Shown: positions 15,516 to 25,006 of the stretch, piece after piece | How the letters are laid out: the number at the start of each line of letters is the position of its first letter | How positions within the stretch are numbered: position 1 is the first letter of the stretch | DNA from: an uncultured Prevotella sp. | GTDB lineage: Bacteria; Bacteroidota; Bacteroidia; Bacteroidales; Bacteroidaceae | Length of the DNA stretch: 51,881 nucleotides | Assembly: GCA_905233825.1 (NCBI GenBank) | Contig: CAJOFE010000020.1 | Span: forward strand, 1-51,881 | Direction: 5' to 3' | Made by a program: the position numbers and the translations under genes | Notes under the pieces: generated by a model | Told to the model about the DNA's origin: nothing | The model's database searches: none | The model's input: only the letters and a program-made list of their open reading frames with translations

Positions 15516-18500
15516 ATGAAAACCAGAAAATTTCTTGCCCTCGGGCTGCTTACACTCTTTTCTTATCACTCATCGCTCATCACTTCGCAGGCTGCCGATG
15601 TGAAGACCAAAGGCAACATTGTGACCATCCGTCCTGACGGCGGACAGGCTAAGGTCATCCAGCTGGAGGTGATCAACGACAACATCATCCGCGTGCGGGC
15701 TACCAGCAAAGACGAGCTGCCCGTGAAGCCGCAGAGCCTGATGATAGTGCCACAAGCCCCCTTCAAGGGTGAGGTGAAAGTGACGGAGGTGCCTGCTACG
15801 CAGTCGCCACACCTCGATATGCCAGCATACGTCTCCGTAAAGGCCAAGAACGTTCACGCTTCGGTTTATACAGAGAGCGGTATCATACGTTTCTACGACG
15901 GCAACAGTCGCCCGCTTCTGAAAGAGACACATCTGGAGGAAGGCAAGCAGTTCTGGGACTATACCGTGCCTGAACGCGAGCTGGGCATCAAGGGTGGGGT
16001 GCAACCCACGGAGGAGCAGAAGCACGGCCTGTCGTGGCAGCTGAAGTTCTTCTCGGAGCCAGGCAGCGAGTCGTTCTACGGTCTGGGTCAGCACCAGAGC
16101 GAGGAGTTCAACATGCGTGGCAAGAACGAGGACCTGTTCCAGTATAACACGAAGGTCAGCATCCCCTTCGTCCTCTCCACGAAGAACTACGGCCTGCTGT
16201 GGGATGCCTACAGCTACTGTCGCTTCGGCAATCCGCACGACTACCTGCAACTGAACCATGCCTTCAAACTCTACGATATGGAGGGCAAGGAAGGTCACCT
16301 GACGGGAACCTACACAGATGCGCGTGGCCGCAAGATTGTGCGCGACGAGGACAGCATCTATTATGAGTATGGCACGCCTGCGAAGTCGGAGATTGCCAAC
16401 CGTACGGACAACGGTGGCATCAAGAACCTGCCGAAAGGTTTCAATCTGGCTGGGGCCAACGTGGTGTACGAGGGATTTATAGAGCCAAAGGCTCCTGTTC
16501 CCTCTCTGCCTTCAGGTGAAACTCCTGAGGAGGCATTATACCAGTTCATCCTCTACTATGCCGGCTATATCAAGGTGTATATTGACGACGAGGAGGTGGT
16601 AGCTGAGCGCTGGCGCACGGCATGGAACCCCAACGCCTATAAGTTCGACGTGAACATGAAGCCTGGCAAGAAGTATCACCTGCGCATAGAGTGGCAACCC
16701 GATGGCGGCGAGTCGTATTGTGGCCTGCGTGTGGCCGAGCCGCGCAATGTCTATGACCGTGAGTCGCTGACCATCTGGTGCGAGATGGCGCAGGACATGG
16801 ACTACTACTTCATCGCCGGACAGTCGATGGACGAGGTGATCAGTGGCTATCGCACGCTGACAGGCAAGGCCAGCCTCTATCCCAAGTGGGTGCTGGGCTT
16901 CTGGCAGAGCCGTGAGCGCTACAAGACCCAGGAGGAGCTGCTATCTACGCTGGCTGAGTTCCGCAAGCGGGATATTCCCATCGACAACATTGTGCAGGAC
17001 TGGAACTACTGGCCCGAGGATCAGTGGGGCAGTCATGAGTTCGAGGCCTCGCGCTATCCTGATCCACAACAGATGCTCGACGATGTTCACGCGATGCATG
17101 GTCGCTTCATGATCAGCGTATGGCCGAAGTTCTACGTGAACACGGACAACTATAAGGAGCTTAACGATAATGGCTGGATGTATAACCAGTCGCCCACTGA
17201 CGACATCCACGACTGGGTGGGGCCTGGCTACAAGAACGGCTTCTACGATGCCTACGACCCTGAGGCCCGCAAGGTGTTCTGGCGCCAGATGGACGAGAAG
17301 CTATACACGAACCTGGGCCGGAAGGTAGATGCCTGGTGGATGGATGCCTCTGAGCCTAACGTGCGCGACTGCACGCCGATGTGGTATCGCAAGGCGCTCT
17401 GCGGTCCTACGGCTCTGGGCACCTCGACGGAATACTTCAATGCCTACTCGACGGTGAATGCCGATGCCATCTACAACGGCCAGCGTGGCGTGTGGAAGGG
17501 CAAGAAGGACGAGCCGCGCGTGTTCCTGCTCACCCGTAGCGGCTTTGCTGGCGAACAGCGCTATTCTACGGCCACGTGGAGTGGCGACATAGGTACACGC
17601 TGGGAGGACATGCGTGCCCAGATGACGGCAGGACTCAACTTCTCCATTTCCGGCATTCCCTTCTGGGGCATGGATCAGGGAGGCTTCTGCGTGGAGAACC
17701 GCTATGTGGCTGCCCAGCAGCTCTTCGACCGTACGGGTCAGGAGAACGAAGACCTGAAGGAGTGGCGTGAGCTACAGACCCGTTGGAACCAGTTTGGCAC
17801 GTTCATTCCTCTGTTCCGTAGTCACGGACAGTGGCCTTTGCGAGAGATTTGGAACATTGCCCCTGACAATCATCCTGCCTACCAGTCGTTCGTCTATTAC
17901 GACAAGCTGCGCTATCGCCTGATGCCTTATCTCTATTCAATGGCAGGATGGGCTCACTTCAAGGACTATACCCTGATGCGTCCGTTGGTGATGGACTTCA
18001 ACGGCGACAAGAATGTAGAGAATATCTACGACCAGTGGATGTTCGGCCCTGCGCTGATGGCTTGTCCTGTGGGCTACTACAAGGCTCGCAACCGTATGGT
18101 CTATACCCCCAAGCAGTGTGGTTGGTACGACCTCTATTCGGGCGAGTACAAGGAGGGTGGAAAGATTCTTGTGGCCGATGCTCCCTACGAGCGCATCCCT
18201 GTCTTCGTGCGCGAGGGTGCCATCATCCCCTTCGGTCCGGCGATGGAGTGGAGCGACGAGAAACCTGCTGAGCTCATCAATCTCTACGTGTATGCCGGTC
18301 AGAACGGTACGTTCCAGCTCTATGAGGACGAGGGCACGAACTATAACTATGAGAAGGGCAAGTGGGCTACTATCGACATCAGCTACGACGATGCTACGCG
18401 TACGGTCAGCTTCTCAAAGCGTAAGGGACAGTTCCCAGGCATGCTGAAGGAGCGTCGCTTCAACGTGGTGCTCATCACAAAGGATGCCCCCAAGGCACTC

Positions 18501-18566
18501 AACTTGGAGAACCCTGAGGGCACGATGGTGAAGTACAACGGCAAGGCCACGAGCGTGCAGCTCTGA
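15516..18566 (+). CDS. Alpha-xylosidase-type GH31 with PA14 insert
   Basis: 1016 residues with signal peptide (cleavage near SQAAD, about 27). Family GH31 cleaves alpha-glycosidic bonds from the non-reducing end. The layout (N-terminal beta-sandwich, a PA14-like insert at about 305-410 ending YCGLRV, (beta/alpha)8 barrel at about 445-790, C-terminal beta domains) matches the xyloglucan alpha-xylosidase of Bacteroides ovatus, so alpha-xylosidase is the best guess. Motifs: GFWQSRERYKTQEELL, VQDWNYW, nucleophile Asp610 in WWMDASEPN, acid/base Asp691 in WSGDIG. The signal peptide contains YHSSLITS, encoded by a CTCATCACT-like simple repeat. It has its own promoter and ends 8 bp from the convergent lipoprotein gene. 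Confidence 0.92.
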   Translation: MKTRKFLALGLLTLFSYHSSLITSQAADVKTKGNIVTIRPDGGQAKVIQLEVINDNIIRVRATSKDELPVKPQSLMIVPQAPFKGEVKVTEVPATQSPHLDMPAYVSVKAKNVHASVYTESGIIRFYDGNSRPLLKETHLEEGKQFWDYTVPERELGIKGGVQPTEEQKHGLSWQLKFFSEPGSESFYGLGQHQSEEFNMRGKNEDLFQYNTKVSIPFVLSTKNYGLLWDAYSYCRFGNPHDYLQLNHAFKLYDMEGKEGHLTGTYTDARGRKIVRDEDSIYYEYGTPAKSEIANRTDNGGIKNLPKGFNLAGANVVYEGFIEPKAPVPSLPSGETPEEALYQFILYYAGYIKVYIDDEEVVAERWRTAWNPNAYKFDVNMKPGKKYHLRIEWQPDGGESYCGLRVAEPRNVYDRESLTIWCEMAQDMDYYFIAGQSMDEVISGYRTLTGKASLYPKWVLGFWQSRERYKTQEELLSTLAEFRKRDIPIDNIVQDWNYWPEDQWGSHEFEASRYPDPQQMLDDVHAMHGRFMISVWPKFYVNTDNYKELNDNGWMYNQSPTDDIHDWVGPGYKNGFYDAYDPEARKVFWRQMDEKLYTNLGRKVDAWWMDASEPNVRDCTPMWYRKALCGPTALGTSTEYFNAYSTVNADAIYNGQRGVWKGKKDEPRVFLLTRSGFAGEQRYSTATWSGDIGTRWEDMRAQMTAGLNFSISGIPFWGMDQGGFCVENRYVAAQQLFDRTGQENEDLKEWRELQTRWNQFGTFIPLFRSHGQWPLREIWNIAPDNHPAYQSFVYYDKLRYRLMPYLYSMAGWAHFKDYTLMRPLVMDFNGDKNVENIYDQWMFGPALMACPVGYYKARNRMVYTPKQCGWYDLYSGEYKEGGKILVADAPYERIPVFVREGAIIPFGPAMEWSDEKPAELINLYVYAGQNGTFQLYEDEGTNYNYEKGKWATIDISYDDATRTVSFSKRKGQFPGMLKERRFNVVLITKDAPKALNLENPEGTMVKYNGKATSVQL

Positions 18567-18574
18567 CTTCGTCG

Positions 18575-18994
18575 TTATTTCTTTGAGCCTTTGTTGCTGT
18601 TAGACTGCTTCACGCCTACGCTGTTGGAGCCACCATTGCTGTTGGTGCCTCTGGTGGGTAGCGACTGGTAGTTGTGGGTAGCAGTAGTCGAGGTGCCTAC
18701 GGTGGTGGTACCTCCTCCTCTGTTAGTGGGAGTGCCTCCATTGGCAGCAGTTCCTCCGCCAGAAGTGGTGCCTCTGTTGTCAGTAGGCACATACAATCCT
18801 CCTGTGGGTGAGGCAACGTGAATGGTTCGCGAGCCCTGTTGCACCTGCCTGCCATTAGCGCCCTGCACCTGCAGGTGATAGGATTTCTGGCCTTGGTTAC
18901 CTGTCTGGGCGCCAGGTGTCGTGCCACAGCTGACGATTGTAGTGGCCAGTGCAGCTACGAAGATGGTTGTTAGAATAGGTAATTTCTTCATCAT
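18575..18994 (-). CDS. Low-complexity Ser/Thr/Gly-rich lipoprotein
   Basis: 139 residues. Lipoprotein signal MKKLPILTTIFVAALATTIVSC (lipobox IVSC, Cys23 from the first Met). A short folded-looking segment (YHLQVQGANGRQVQQGSRT) is followed by ~85 residues almost entirely Gly, Thr, Ser, Asn and Pro with GGGT/NGGT repeats and a Lys-rich end. It begins 12 bp after the second ABC permease stop, so it is the last gene of the efflux operon. Function unknown; a flexible surface or periplasmic spacer is possible. Confidence 0.7.
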   Translation of the reverse strand: MMKKLPILTTIFVAALATTIVSCGTTPGAQTGNQGQKSYHLQVQGANGRQVQQGSRTIHVASPTGGLYVPTDNRGTTSGGGTAANGGTPTNRGGGTTTVGTSTTATHNYQSLPTRGTNSNGGSNSVGVKQSNSNKGSKK

Positions 18995-19006
18995 GCATAT
19001 AATGGG

Positions 19007-20245
19007 TTAAAGGTTATTGCTTGTTGTTTTCATCTCTGCCAGTCGCTCACGGGCATCCTTGCGGGCCAGGTATATCTGATAGCGATAGACCAGGCAGGCA
19101 ATGATGAAGTAGATAAGTGCCTGTATCCACAGAATCTGATATTCAAGGAGCACATCGGCCAGCGTGCCACCCATCTCGTTGATGCGAATGTAGCCACGAA
19201 CGCCGAAGGTGCTGGGGAACAACCACGAGACGGCCTGCCAGAAACCTGAGATGCTGCTCTGTGGCCAGCTGACGGCTCCCGTTAGGAACATCAGTGGCAC
19301 GGTGACGAAGACCATGAGCAGCATGACGTTCTCGCGATAGCGCACCATACAGCTCACTACCATGCCGAAGAAGATGCAATCGAGCAGGTAGGGCAGTAGG
19401 AATAGTAGCAGGTCTTGCCAATGGCCTATGACCGTGAAGTTGAACAGTCGTGGTATGATGAGCACCAGGTAGGCCGTCATGATGGCATAGACCATGAAGT
19501 AGCACAGCGCCTTGCCTCCCACAATGCGGAACATGCCGTTATAGTGGCGCGAGATGGGGATGAGGTTGCGATAGCGGTTGCGCTCACGGGCCGTGCCTGC
19601 GCTGAGGCCGATGCCCAATACCAGCGTCTGCTGGATGATGAGCATGAGCACGGCAGGAATGATGAACGAGCCGTAGCCACCCGTGGGGTTGAAGATGGGC
19701 ACCTCCTCGAACTGCAACGGGCGAGCAGCAATCTGCTCTTCACGGGCCGTATAGTGCTGTCCTAACTTGGTCTGTATCTCTGCTCCCATCTGCATGGTCA
19801 CGGTCTGTGCCGTCTGGAAAACTGCCTTGTAGGCCAGCATGAGGCTCATGTCGCAATAGACGCTAATGGTAGCCTGCTCCATGCGATTGATGTGTGCATC
19901 GAAGTCGGAGGGGATGTAGTAGATGCCACGTGCTACCTGTCGGCTGAGCAGTGATTTCGCCTCGTCTAAGTCGGCAGCATGGGCCAGTATCTCCACATCG
20001 GGCGAGGCATCGCACTGGCGAATGAACTGGCGGCTGAGGCTGGAATGGCTGTCATCGACAACGACCACAGGCACCTCGCGCACCACCTCGTTGTTGTATA
20101 TCCACGAATAGAGCAAAGGATAGAGCAATGGCACCAGGATGAAGAAGATGAGCACTCCCTCGTCCTTCACCACCTGTTTCATCTCGTCCCACCAGATGAA
20201 GCAGCAGTCCTGTATCGCTTCTTTCAGATTATGGAATATAGACAT
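19007..20245 (-). CDS. ABC-2 type permease (efflux operon, second)
   Basis: 412 residues. An N-terminal membrane helix (about 30-50), a periplasmic domain (about 55-210) containing the ABC-2 signature VPVVVVDDSHSSLSRQFIRQ and a GIYYIPSDF segment, then five or six membrane helices (about 220-395). This is the YhhJ/YbhR-like family, which exports drugs or lipids with an HlyD adaptor and TolC channel. Its start overlaps the stop of the other permease by 17 bp, so the two are probably a heterodimer. No ATP-binding protein is encoded in the operon. Confidence 0.9.
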   Translation of the reverse strand: MSIFHNLKEAIQDCCFIWWDEMKQVVKDEGVLIFFILVPLLYPLLYSWIYNNEVVREVPVVVVDDSHSSLSRQFIRQCDASPDVEILAHAADLDEAKSLLSRQVARGIYYIPSDFDAHINRMEQATISVYCDMSLMLAYKAVFQTAQTVTMQMGAEIQTKLGQHYTAREEQIAARPLQFEEVPIFNPTGGYGSFIIPAVLMLIIQQTLVLGIGLSAGTARERNRYRNLIPISRHYNGMFRIVGGKALCYFMVYAIMTAYLVLIIPRLFNFTVIGHWQDLLLFLLPYLLDCIFFGMVVSCMVRYRENVMLLMVFVTVPLMFLTGAVSWPQSSISGFWQAVSWLFPSTFGVRGYIRINEMGGTLADVLLEYQILWIQALIYFIIACLVYRYQIYLARKDARERLAEMKTTSNNL

Positions 20246-21380
20246 ACGTCAGCATTGCATTCTTGATTTTCTTCAGTACCAGCCAAGGCAGGAGTGCGAA
20301 GCCCACAAGGGCTGCCAGGTGGAACCATGCCTCGAGCAACGGATAGCCATTGAACACGCAGATTTGGTAGAGCATGTAGTAGTGACGCAGGGGGAACAGC
20401 CACGACAGGGCCTGTAACGGGCTGTCCATACCAATGATGGGGAAGGCCGAGCCTGCCATGGAGAAACTGAGCACTGCCCACAGCGAGCAGATACTCATCG
20501 ACATGCGTAGCGATGGCATCAGGCCGAAGACAAATACTCCGAAGCCCTGCGAGGCCAGCACGTGGAGCACGGCCAACAGCGTCATCATCCACACGCCACC
20601 TGGATGAGGGAAGCGGAGCACGCCAAACACATAGTACTCGTAGATGAAGGTGATGGCCAGGAAAATGAGCGTCTGTGGCAACAGCTTGCCGATGAGCGCC
20701 ACAAGGATATTGTTGTCAGCAGTCTGCAGCCATTCCTTCGATGTGCCGAACTTCAGCTCCGTGCCTAATGAGTAGGCTGTGATGAGGAACATGAAGAGCA
20801 TCATCAGGCCAGGGATGAGCATCGTCGAGAGATAGACGTTGTAGTTGGTCTGTGGATTGCTGATCTGGTGTAGGTCTAAACGAATGGGCTGCAGGAAGGT
20901 CTGTATCTGTTTTTCTGTAAAGCCCTTGGCACGCATGGTGCCTTGTCCCACAGCAGCCGAGCCCAGCGTGGAGATGGTCTTCAGGTCTTTGAACACCAGT
21001 GAGCCACCTGTGATGCTGGTCAGAGAGTAGTAAAAGGAGATTTTGGGCTGACGGCTGGCCAGCAACTTGTCAGTAGTGCCCTTGGGGAAATAGAGGAAAC
21101 CGTAGATCTTGTTCTGTTGGATGGCCCGTCGTGCTTCCGTCAGGGTGGGGTAGTGAGCCACCACCTCGGAATTCTGAAAGGCATCGAGGCTGCGAGTCAA
21201 TGCACGTGTGGTAGAGGTGTTATCCTGATCGACCACGGCCACGGGCAAGTTGAGTGGCTGCCCTTCGTCCATCAGCGAGGTGAAGAACAGCACCACTAAC
21301 AATGGGAATACCACCATGCAGAACCCGTAGATGGGGTTCTTCACCAAGATGCGGCATTCGCGAAGAAAGACCCTCCCCAT
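20229..21380 (-). CDS. ABC-2 type permease (efflux operon, first)
   Basis: 383 residues, homologous in layout to the following permease: membrane helix at about 18-36, periplasmic domain with LPVAVVDQDNTSTTRALTRS and KIYGFLYFPKGT, and a C-terminal bundle of membrane helices (about 185-375). Presumed to pair with the overlapping gene downstream. The start follows the HlyD stop by 47 bp; a short run of GTGATGAGTGAATAATGA-type repeat fills the gap. The missing ATPase must be supplied elsewhere, if one is used. Confidence 0.9.
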   Translation of the reverse strand: MGRVFLRECRILVKNPIYGFCMVVFPLLVVLFFTSLMDEGQPLNLPVAVVDQDNTSTTRALTRSLDAFQNSEVVAHYPTLTEARRAIQQNKIYGFLYFPKGTTDKLLASRQPKISFYYSLTSITGGSLVFKDLKTISTLGSAAVGQGTMRAKGFTEKQIQTFLQPIRLDLHQISNPQTNYNVYLSTMLIPGLMMLFMFLITAYSLGTELKFGTSKEWLQTADNNILVALIGKLLPQTLIFLAITFIYEYYVFGVLRFPHPGGVWMMTLLAVLHVLASQGFGVFVFGLMPSLRMSMSICSLWAVLSFSMAGSAFPIIGMDSPLQALSWLFPLRHYYMLYQICVFNGYPLLEAWFHLAALVGFALLPWLVLKKIKNAMLTYVYIP

Positions 21381-21427
21381 GTTAGTGAATAGTGATGAGT
21401 GAATAATGATGAATGATGGTTGAAGTG

Positions 21428-22426
21428 TTATTTGATTACTAAGCTCATTCCTGGTCTCAGTCCTTCTATGGTTTCAACTGGACGGGCTTTCACCTCAAAG
21501 GTCTTCAAGTCGTACTGGCCGTTAGCCTTCGTGGCCTTCCATACGGCATACGAACCCTGATCCTTCATGTGGTAGACCTTCATCTTGATGGTCTTGTTGA
21601 AGGCAGGAACAAAGGCCTCGAATTCCGTGCCTGTCTGCAATTTTCCCAACTGGTCTTCGCGCACGTTGAAGGTGCCCCAGAGGTCATCCATCATCGAGAT
21701 GGTCATGATGGGACTGCCTGTGCCCACCAGCTCACCCACCTTGGGATAGATAGAGCTCACCTCGCCGTCCATCTGGGCTACCTGCACGGTCTCATCGATG
21801 TAGGCGTTCACCTCCTGCACAGCACCACGGGCACGTTCTACCTGTGCCTGTGCTGCCAACTTCTCTTCCTGACGAGCACCGTTCACGGCCATGTCATATT
21901 GGCTCTGGGCGGCTTTCACCTGAGCCTCGGAAGCCTTGAACATCGCCTCGGCTTCATCGCGTTTCTGGGCGCTCACCACACCCTCGTCGAAGAGGCGCTG
22001 CACACGTTGGTAGCTCTTCTCGGCAATCTCCAGTCCGGCCTTTGCCTGTTGCAACAGCTGGAAAGCTCCTTGTATCTGCTCCTTGCGTGCACCGTTGCGA
22101 GCCATCAGCTCTAAGGCTGAGGCTGCACCTTCTGCTCCCTGTGCCTGGTGCATCTTGGCATGTACCTCAGGGGCATCGAGGATGGCCAACGTGTCGCCAG
22201 CACGGACGAAGTCGCCTTCCTTCACACGAATCTCCTGAATGCGGCCAGGCACTTTGCTCGATACGCGATATTCGGATACCTCTACCTGTCCCTGAATGAT
22301 TTCTGGGTCGCGATCGAGGGCGAAGAATCCGATAATGGCCACAATGGCTATCACAATGATGAAGCCGAGGATGGCCAACAGAATGTTGTTATGCTGCTTT
22401 TTTGCTTGTTCTTTCTCTGATGCCAT
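21428..22426 (-). CDS. HlyD-family membrane fusion protein (efflux adaptor)
   Basis: 332 residues. Cytoplasmic N-terminus, one membrane helix (about 13-36), then the first half of a lipoyl domain (VPGRIQEIRVKEGDFVRAGD, about 53-72), a coiled-coil hairpin with Ala/Gln/Glu-rich heptads (about 85-200), the second lipoyl half (AQMDGEVSSIYPKVGELVGT) and a beta-barrel domain. It bridges inner-membrane permeases to the TolC channel. Lies 37 bp after the TolC gene and 47 bp before the permeases. Resembles YhiI/EmrA-type adaptors of ABC-2 exporters. Confidence 0.92.
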   Translation of the reverse strand: MASEKEQAKKQHNNILLAILGFIIVIAIVAIIGFFALDRDPEIIQGQVEVSEYRVSSKVPGRIQEIRVKEGDFVRAGDTLAILDAPEVHAKMHQAQGAEGAASALELMARNGARKEQIQGAFQLLQQAKAGLEIAEKSYQRVQRLFDEGVVSAQKRDEAEAMFKASEAQVKAAQSQYDMAVNGARQEEKLAAQAQVERARGAVQEVNAYIDETVQVAQMDGEVSSIYPKVGELVGTGSPIMTISMMDDLWGTFNVREDQLGKLQTGTEFEAFVPAFNKTIKMKVYHMKDQGSYAVWKATKANGQYDLKTFEVKARPVETIEGLRPGMSLVIK

Positions 22427-22463
22427 ATCTATTTACTATTTACGGATTTGCAATTCACTTTTT

Positions 22464-23987
22464 TCATTCTAAGGTTCCCAGGGCTTTCTGCAGATCGACC
22501 TGTGAGAGGCGAACCTCAATCTCAGCATCAATCTTTTGCGACTGTGCCTGCAGCCATGCCGTCTGTGCCTCCATGACGGTGGTAGGAGTGATGACACCCT
22601 CCTGGAATCCCAGGTTAGCCACGCGCAGGTTTTCCTCGGCGCGCTCGATGCTTTTCTGGGCTAAGGCCAGGCGCTTGTTGGCCTCATCCACCTTGAAGGT
22701 GCTTTGGTTTACTTGCAACTCAATGAGGTCGCGAGCCTCGTCTAATTCCAGGTTAGCGATGGCAGTGGCTCCCTTCGAGGCGCGCACCTTATAGGCTACG
22801 TCGCCCCAGTTCCAGATGGGCACGCGAACGAGCACGCCCACATTCCAGAAACCTCCGAACTTCTTCTGGAAGCCGTTCAGCACGTTGGGGTTGCTGATGG
22901 CATAGCCGCCTGTCAGTGCTACCTGCGGAAGGTTGGCAGCACGGAGGATGTTGGTGGCCTGACGGCTGATGCTCACGGCATTGTCGAGCATCTTCAGTTC
23001 AGGACGATGCTCCACGGCCTGCTCCACGTTGAATTGTGGATGCAGGGTGACGGTAGCCAGCTCTTGTACATCCTCGTCAGTAAGGGTAATCTCCGTATTG
23101 ATGGGAAGGCCTATCTGTTTGCAGAGTAGCATTCTCGACAGTACGAGTCCGTCGTTCACCTTCTGCAGAGCCATCTCGGCTTCGTTTACCTTCACGCTGA
23201 CGCTTAGTCCCTCGCTACGGGTAGCCACGCCTTCCTGAATCATTTTCTGCACGTCGCTGTCCAGCTTCTGCACAACGGCCAAGAAGCTCTCAGCCAGTCG
23301 TTGCTTGTGTTTCAGCGATACGACCTGCCAGTAGGCCTGGTCAGTGGCGTAGAGGATTGCCTGACGTCGGACATCGGCGCTGTTTACCATCATCTCCTCG
23401 TTGATGTCGGCAATGCGGTTCAGGGCGATGAGCGAGCCACCGAGGAAGAGGGGTTGTGTCACCAAGATAGAGCCGGCGAAGATGTTACGCGTGTCTGTAC
23501 GGAAGGCATCAACGATTTTCTGTCCTTCCGTGTTCAGCAGACCTGCTGTGTTAGTCAGTGTCTGTCCCATTTGCTGTTGCATCTGTCCAGCCATCTGCTG
23601 GAAGGCTTCCATGGGTAAGCCAAGCTGTCCGAGCACCTGTCCGAACTGTCCCAGCTGTTGTTGAAGCCCTGTGCCCATGCCCTGTAAACTACCAGCCATG
23701 GTGGTGCCAATATTGCTCAGCGAGGTCTTCTGATCGTCGTTGAGCAGCGAAAACTCCTCGCTTGTCCATTGGTAGGTGCCGATGGCCGATACGTGGGGCA
23801 GGTACTTCGTGCGGGCTGAGCGCTTCAGGTTTTTCGCCACGTCCTGTTTCAGCTCGGAGATGCCCATCTGCTTGTTGTTGCGCAGAGCCATGGCACGACA
23901 GCTGTCAAGTGACAACAGCTGCTGTGCTGAAGCAGACATCAGTGGGAGTGCTAGAAGCCATAAGCCTATCACATGACTTTTCTTCAT
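22464..23987 (-). CDS. TolC-family outer-membrane efflux channel
   Basis: 507 residues with signal peptide (MKKSHVIGLWLLALPLMSASA). The two tandem OEP repeats are visible: the first with LDSCRAMALRNNK and a long helical stretch, the second with VEHRPELKMLDNAVSISRQA and AKVALPQVALTGGY-like sequence (here NLPQVALTGGY). A Gln/Gly/Met-rich insertion at about 95-145 (MGTGLQQQLGQFGQVLGQLG) is not usual for the family and may lie in the periplasmic part. Five bp downstream of the coiled-coil gene. Confidence 0.92.
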   Translation of the reverse strand: MKKSHVIGLWLLALPLMSASAQQLLSLDSCRAMALRNNKQMGISELKQDVAKNLKRSARTKYLPHVSAIGTYQWTSEEFSLLNDDQKTSLSNIGTTMAGSLQGMGTGLQQQLGQFGQVLGQLGLPMEAFQQMAGQMQQQMGQTLTNTAGLLNTEGQKIVDAFRTDTRNIFAGSILVTQPLFLGGSLIALNRIADINEEMMVNSADVRRQAILYATDQAYWQVVSLKHKQRLAESFLAVVQKLDSDVQKMIQEGVATRSEGLSVSVKVNEAEMALQKVNDGLVLSRMLLCKQIGLPINTEITLTDEDVQELATVTLHPQFNVEQAVEHRPELKMLDNAVSISRQATNILRAANLPQVALTGGYAISNPNVLNGFQKKFGGFWNVGVLVRVPIWNWGDVAYKVRASKGATAIANLELDEARDLIELQVNQSTFKVDEANKRLALAQKSIERAEENLRVANLGFQEGVITPTTVMEAQTAWLQAQSQKIDAEIEVRLSQVDLQKALGTLE

Positions 23988-23992
23988 ATCTC

Positions 23993-24883
23993 TTATTTTT
24001 CAAAACTGAATGTGCGTGAACCAATCATGTTGCCGTCGGCGAAGATGCTGACACGGTATTCGCCAGCATCGAGGAACTCGCCTACCTGCCAATAGGTGAC
24101 AACGGCAGTCTCCTCGCCGCTATATTCGATGACTTTCTTCATGGAGTACTCTAACTGGCGGTTCTCGTAGGCAAAGGTACCACCACCATTGAGGACATCG
24201 CCCGTTGGCGTCTGTATACGGACGTAGAGGGTGCGCTGGCCGTTTTCTGCAGTAACGTTGCGTGAGATGTTGAAGCTGACCTGCAACGTCTTGGCGTCCT
24301 TCATCTTCTTCGAGGCTTTGTTGCGCTTGTTCAGGGCCGTCATGTTGATGGCGGTGGCATCGAGTTGGGCAGCAATGGTCACTTTTTCCGTTAGCTGCTC
24401 GCGTTGCTGCACCAGATTCTGGTTCTCGCGATGGCTCTCTTCCAGACGACCTGTCAGCTGGGTGTTCTCATTGCGCAAGCTCTGGTTAATCTGGTTCAGT
24501 GAATCCACCTGACGGATATAGTCACGAAGCACGGCTCGCACACTGTTCAGCTCCTTGCGCAGGCGTGCAATCTCGCGCAGGTCGTCGCTCTTCACCTGCT
24601 TCAGCTCTTCCTCGAGCTGATGCACGCGCATCTGCTCACGAGTAAGCTGGGCGATGAGTGAATCGTTGGTGAGCTGGCTCATCATCTCGCCATACTGCTG
24701 GCCCAACTGCTCGTAGTCGTTGGCCATTTCCTCTTTCTCCAACTCGGCCAGCTCCTGCACGGCCTGTACTTTCTGTTCCAACTGTTCGTTGTCGCTTTTC
24801 TGTGGCAGGATGATGAGAAACACCAGTGCTGCTGCCACTACTAATGCCGATATTAAGCCGGCGATGACATATCCTTTCTTCAT
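23993..24883 (-). CDS. Membrane-anchored coiled-coil protein of the efflux operon
   Basis: 296 residues, no named family recognised. One N-terminal membrane helix (about 5-26), then a long coiled coil rich in Gln, Glu and Leu (about 30-175), a basic KRNKASKKMKDAKT segment and a C-terminal beta-rich domain (about 198-296) with LQVSFNISRNVTAENGQRTL and a GEYRVSIFADGNMIGSRTF end. The topology (inner-membrane anchor, periplasmic coiled coil) and its position as first gene of the operon suggest a structural or periplasmic-spanning role in the exporter. Its promoter is strong and divergent from that of the cyd operon. Confidence 0.75.
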   Translation of the reverse strand: MKKGYVIAGLISALVVAAALVFLIILPQKSDNEQLEQKVQAVQELAELEKEEMANDYEQLGQQYGEMMSQLTNDSLIAQLTREQMRVHQLEEELKQVKSDDLREIARLRKELNSVRAVLRDYIRQVDSLNQINQSLRNENTQLTGRLEESHRENQNLVQQREQLTEKVTIAAQLDATAINMTALNKRNKASKKMKDAKTLQVSFNISRNVTAENGQRTLYVRIQTPTGDVLNGGGTFAYENRQLEYSMKKVIEYSGEETAVVTYWQVGEFLDAGEYRVSIFADGNMIGSRTFSFEK

Positions 24884-24905
24884 TTAGTCTTTTTTGTTCA
24901 ACCTG

Positions 24906-24936
24906 CAAAATTACGAGTTTTCAGCGAAATGGCAAA
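24906..24936 (-). promoter_or_regulatory. Bacteroidetes promoter for the efflux operon
   Basis: On the minus strand, TTTG (24933-24936), a 19-bp spacer and TAATTTTG (24906-24913). It is back to back with the cyd promoter. Confidence 0.75.
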
Positions 24937-24952
24937 AGAATTTAGCATTTCT

Positions 24953-24984
24953 TTTGGCTGTTTGGAAAAAATTTCATATCTTTG
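24953..24984 (+). promoter_or_regulatory. Bacteroidetes promoter for DUF4492-cydAB
   Basis: TTTG at 24953-24956, a 20-bp spacer and TATCTTTG at 24977-24984, followed by CAA. The leader is about 16 nt, so translation starts close to the 5' end. Confidence 0.75.
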
Positions 24985-25006
24985 CAAGCAATAAAACCAA
25001 TAACTT

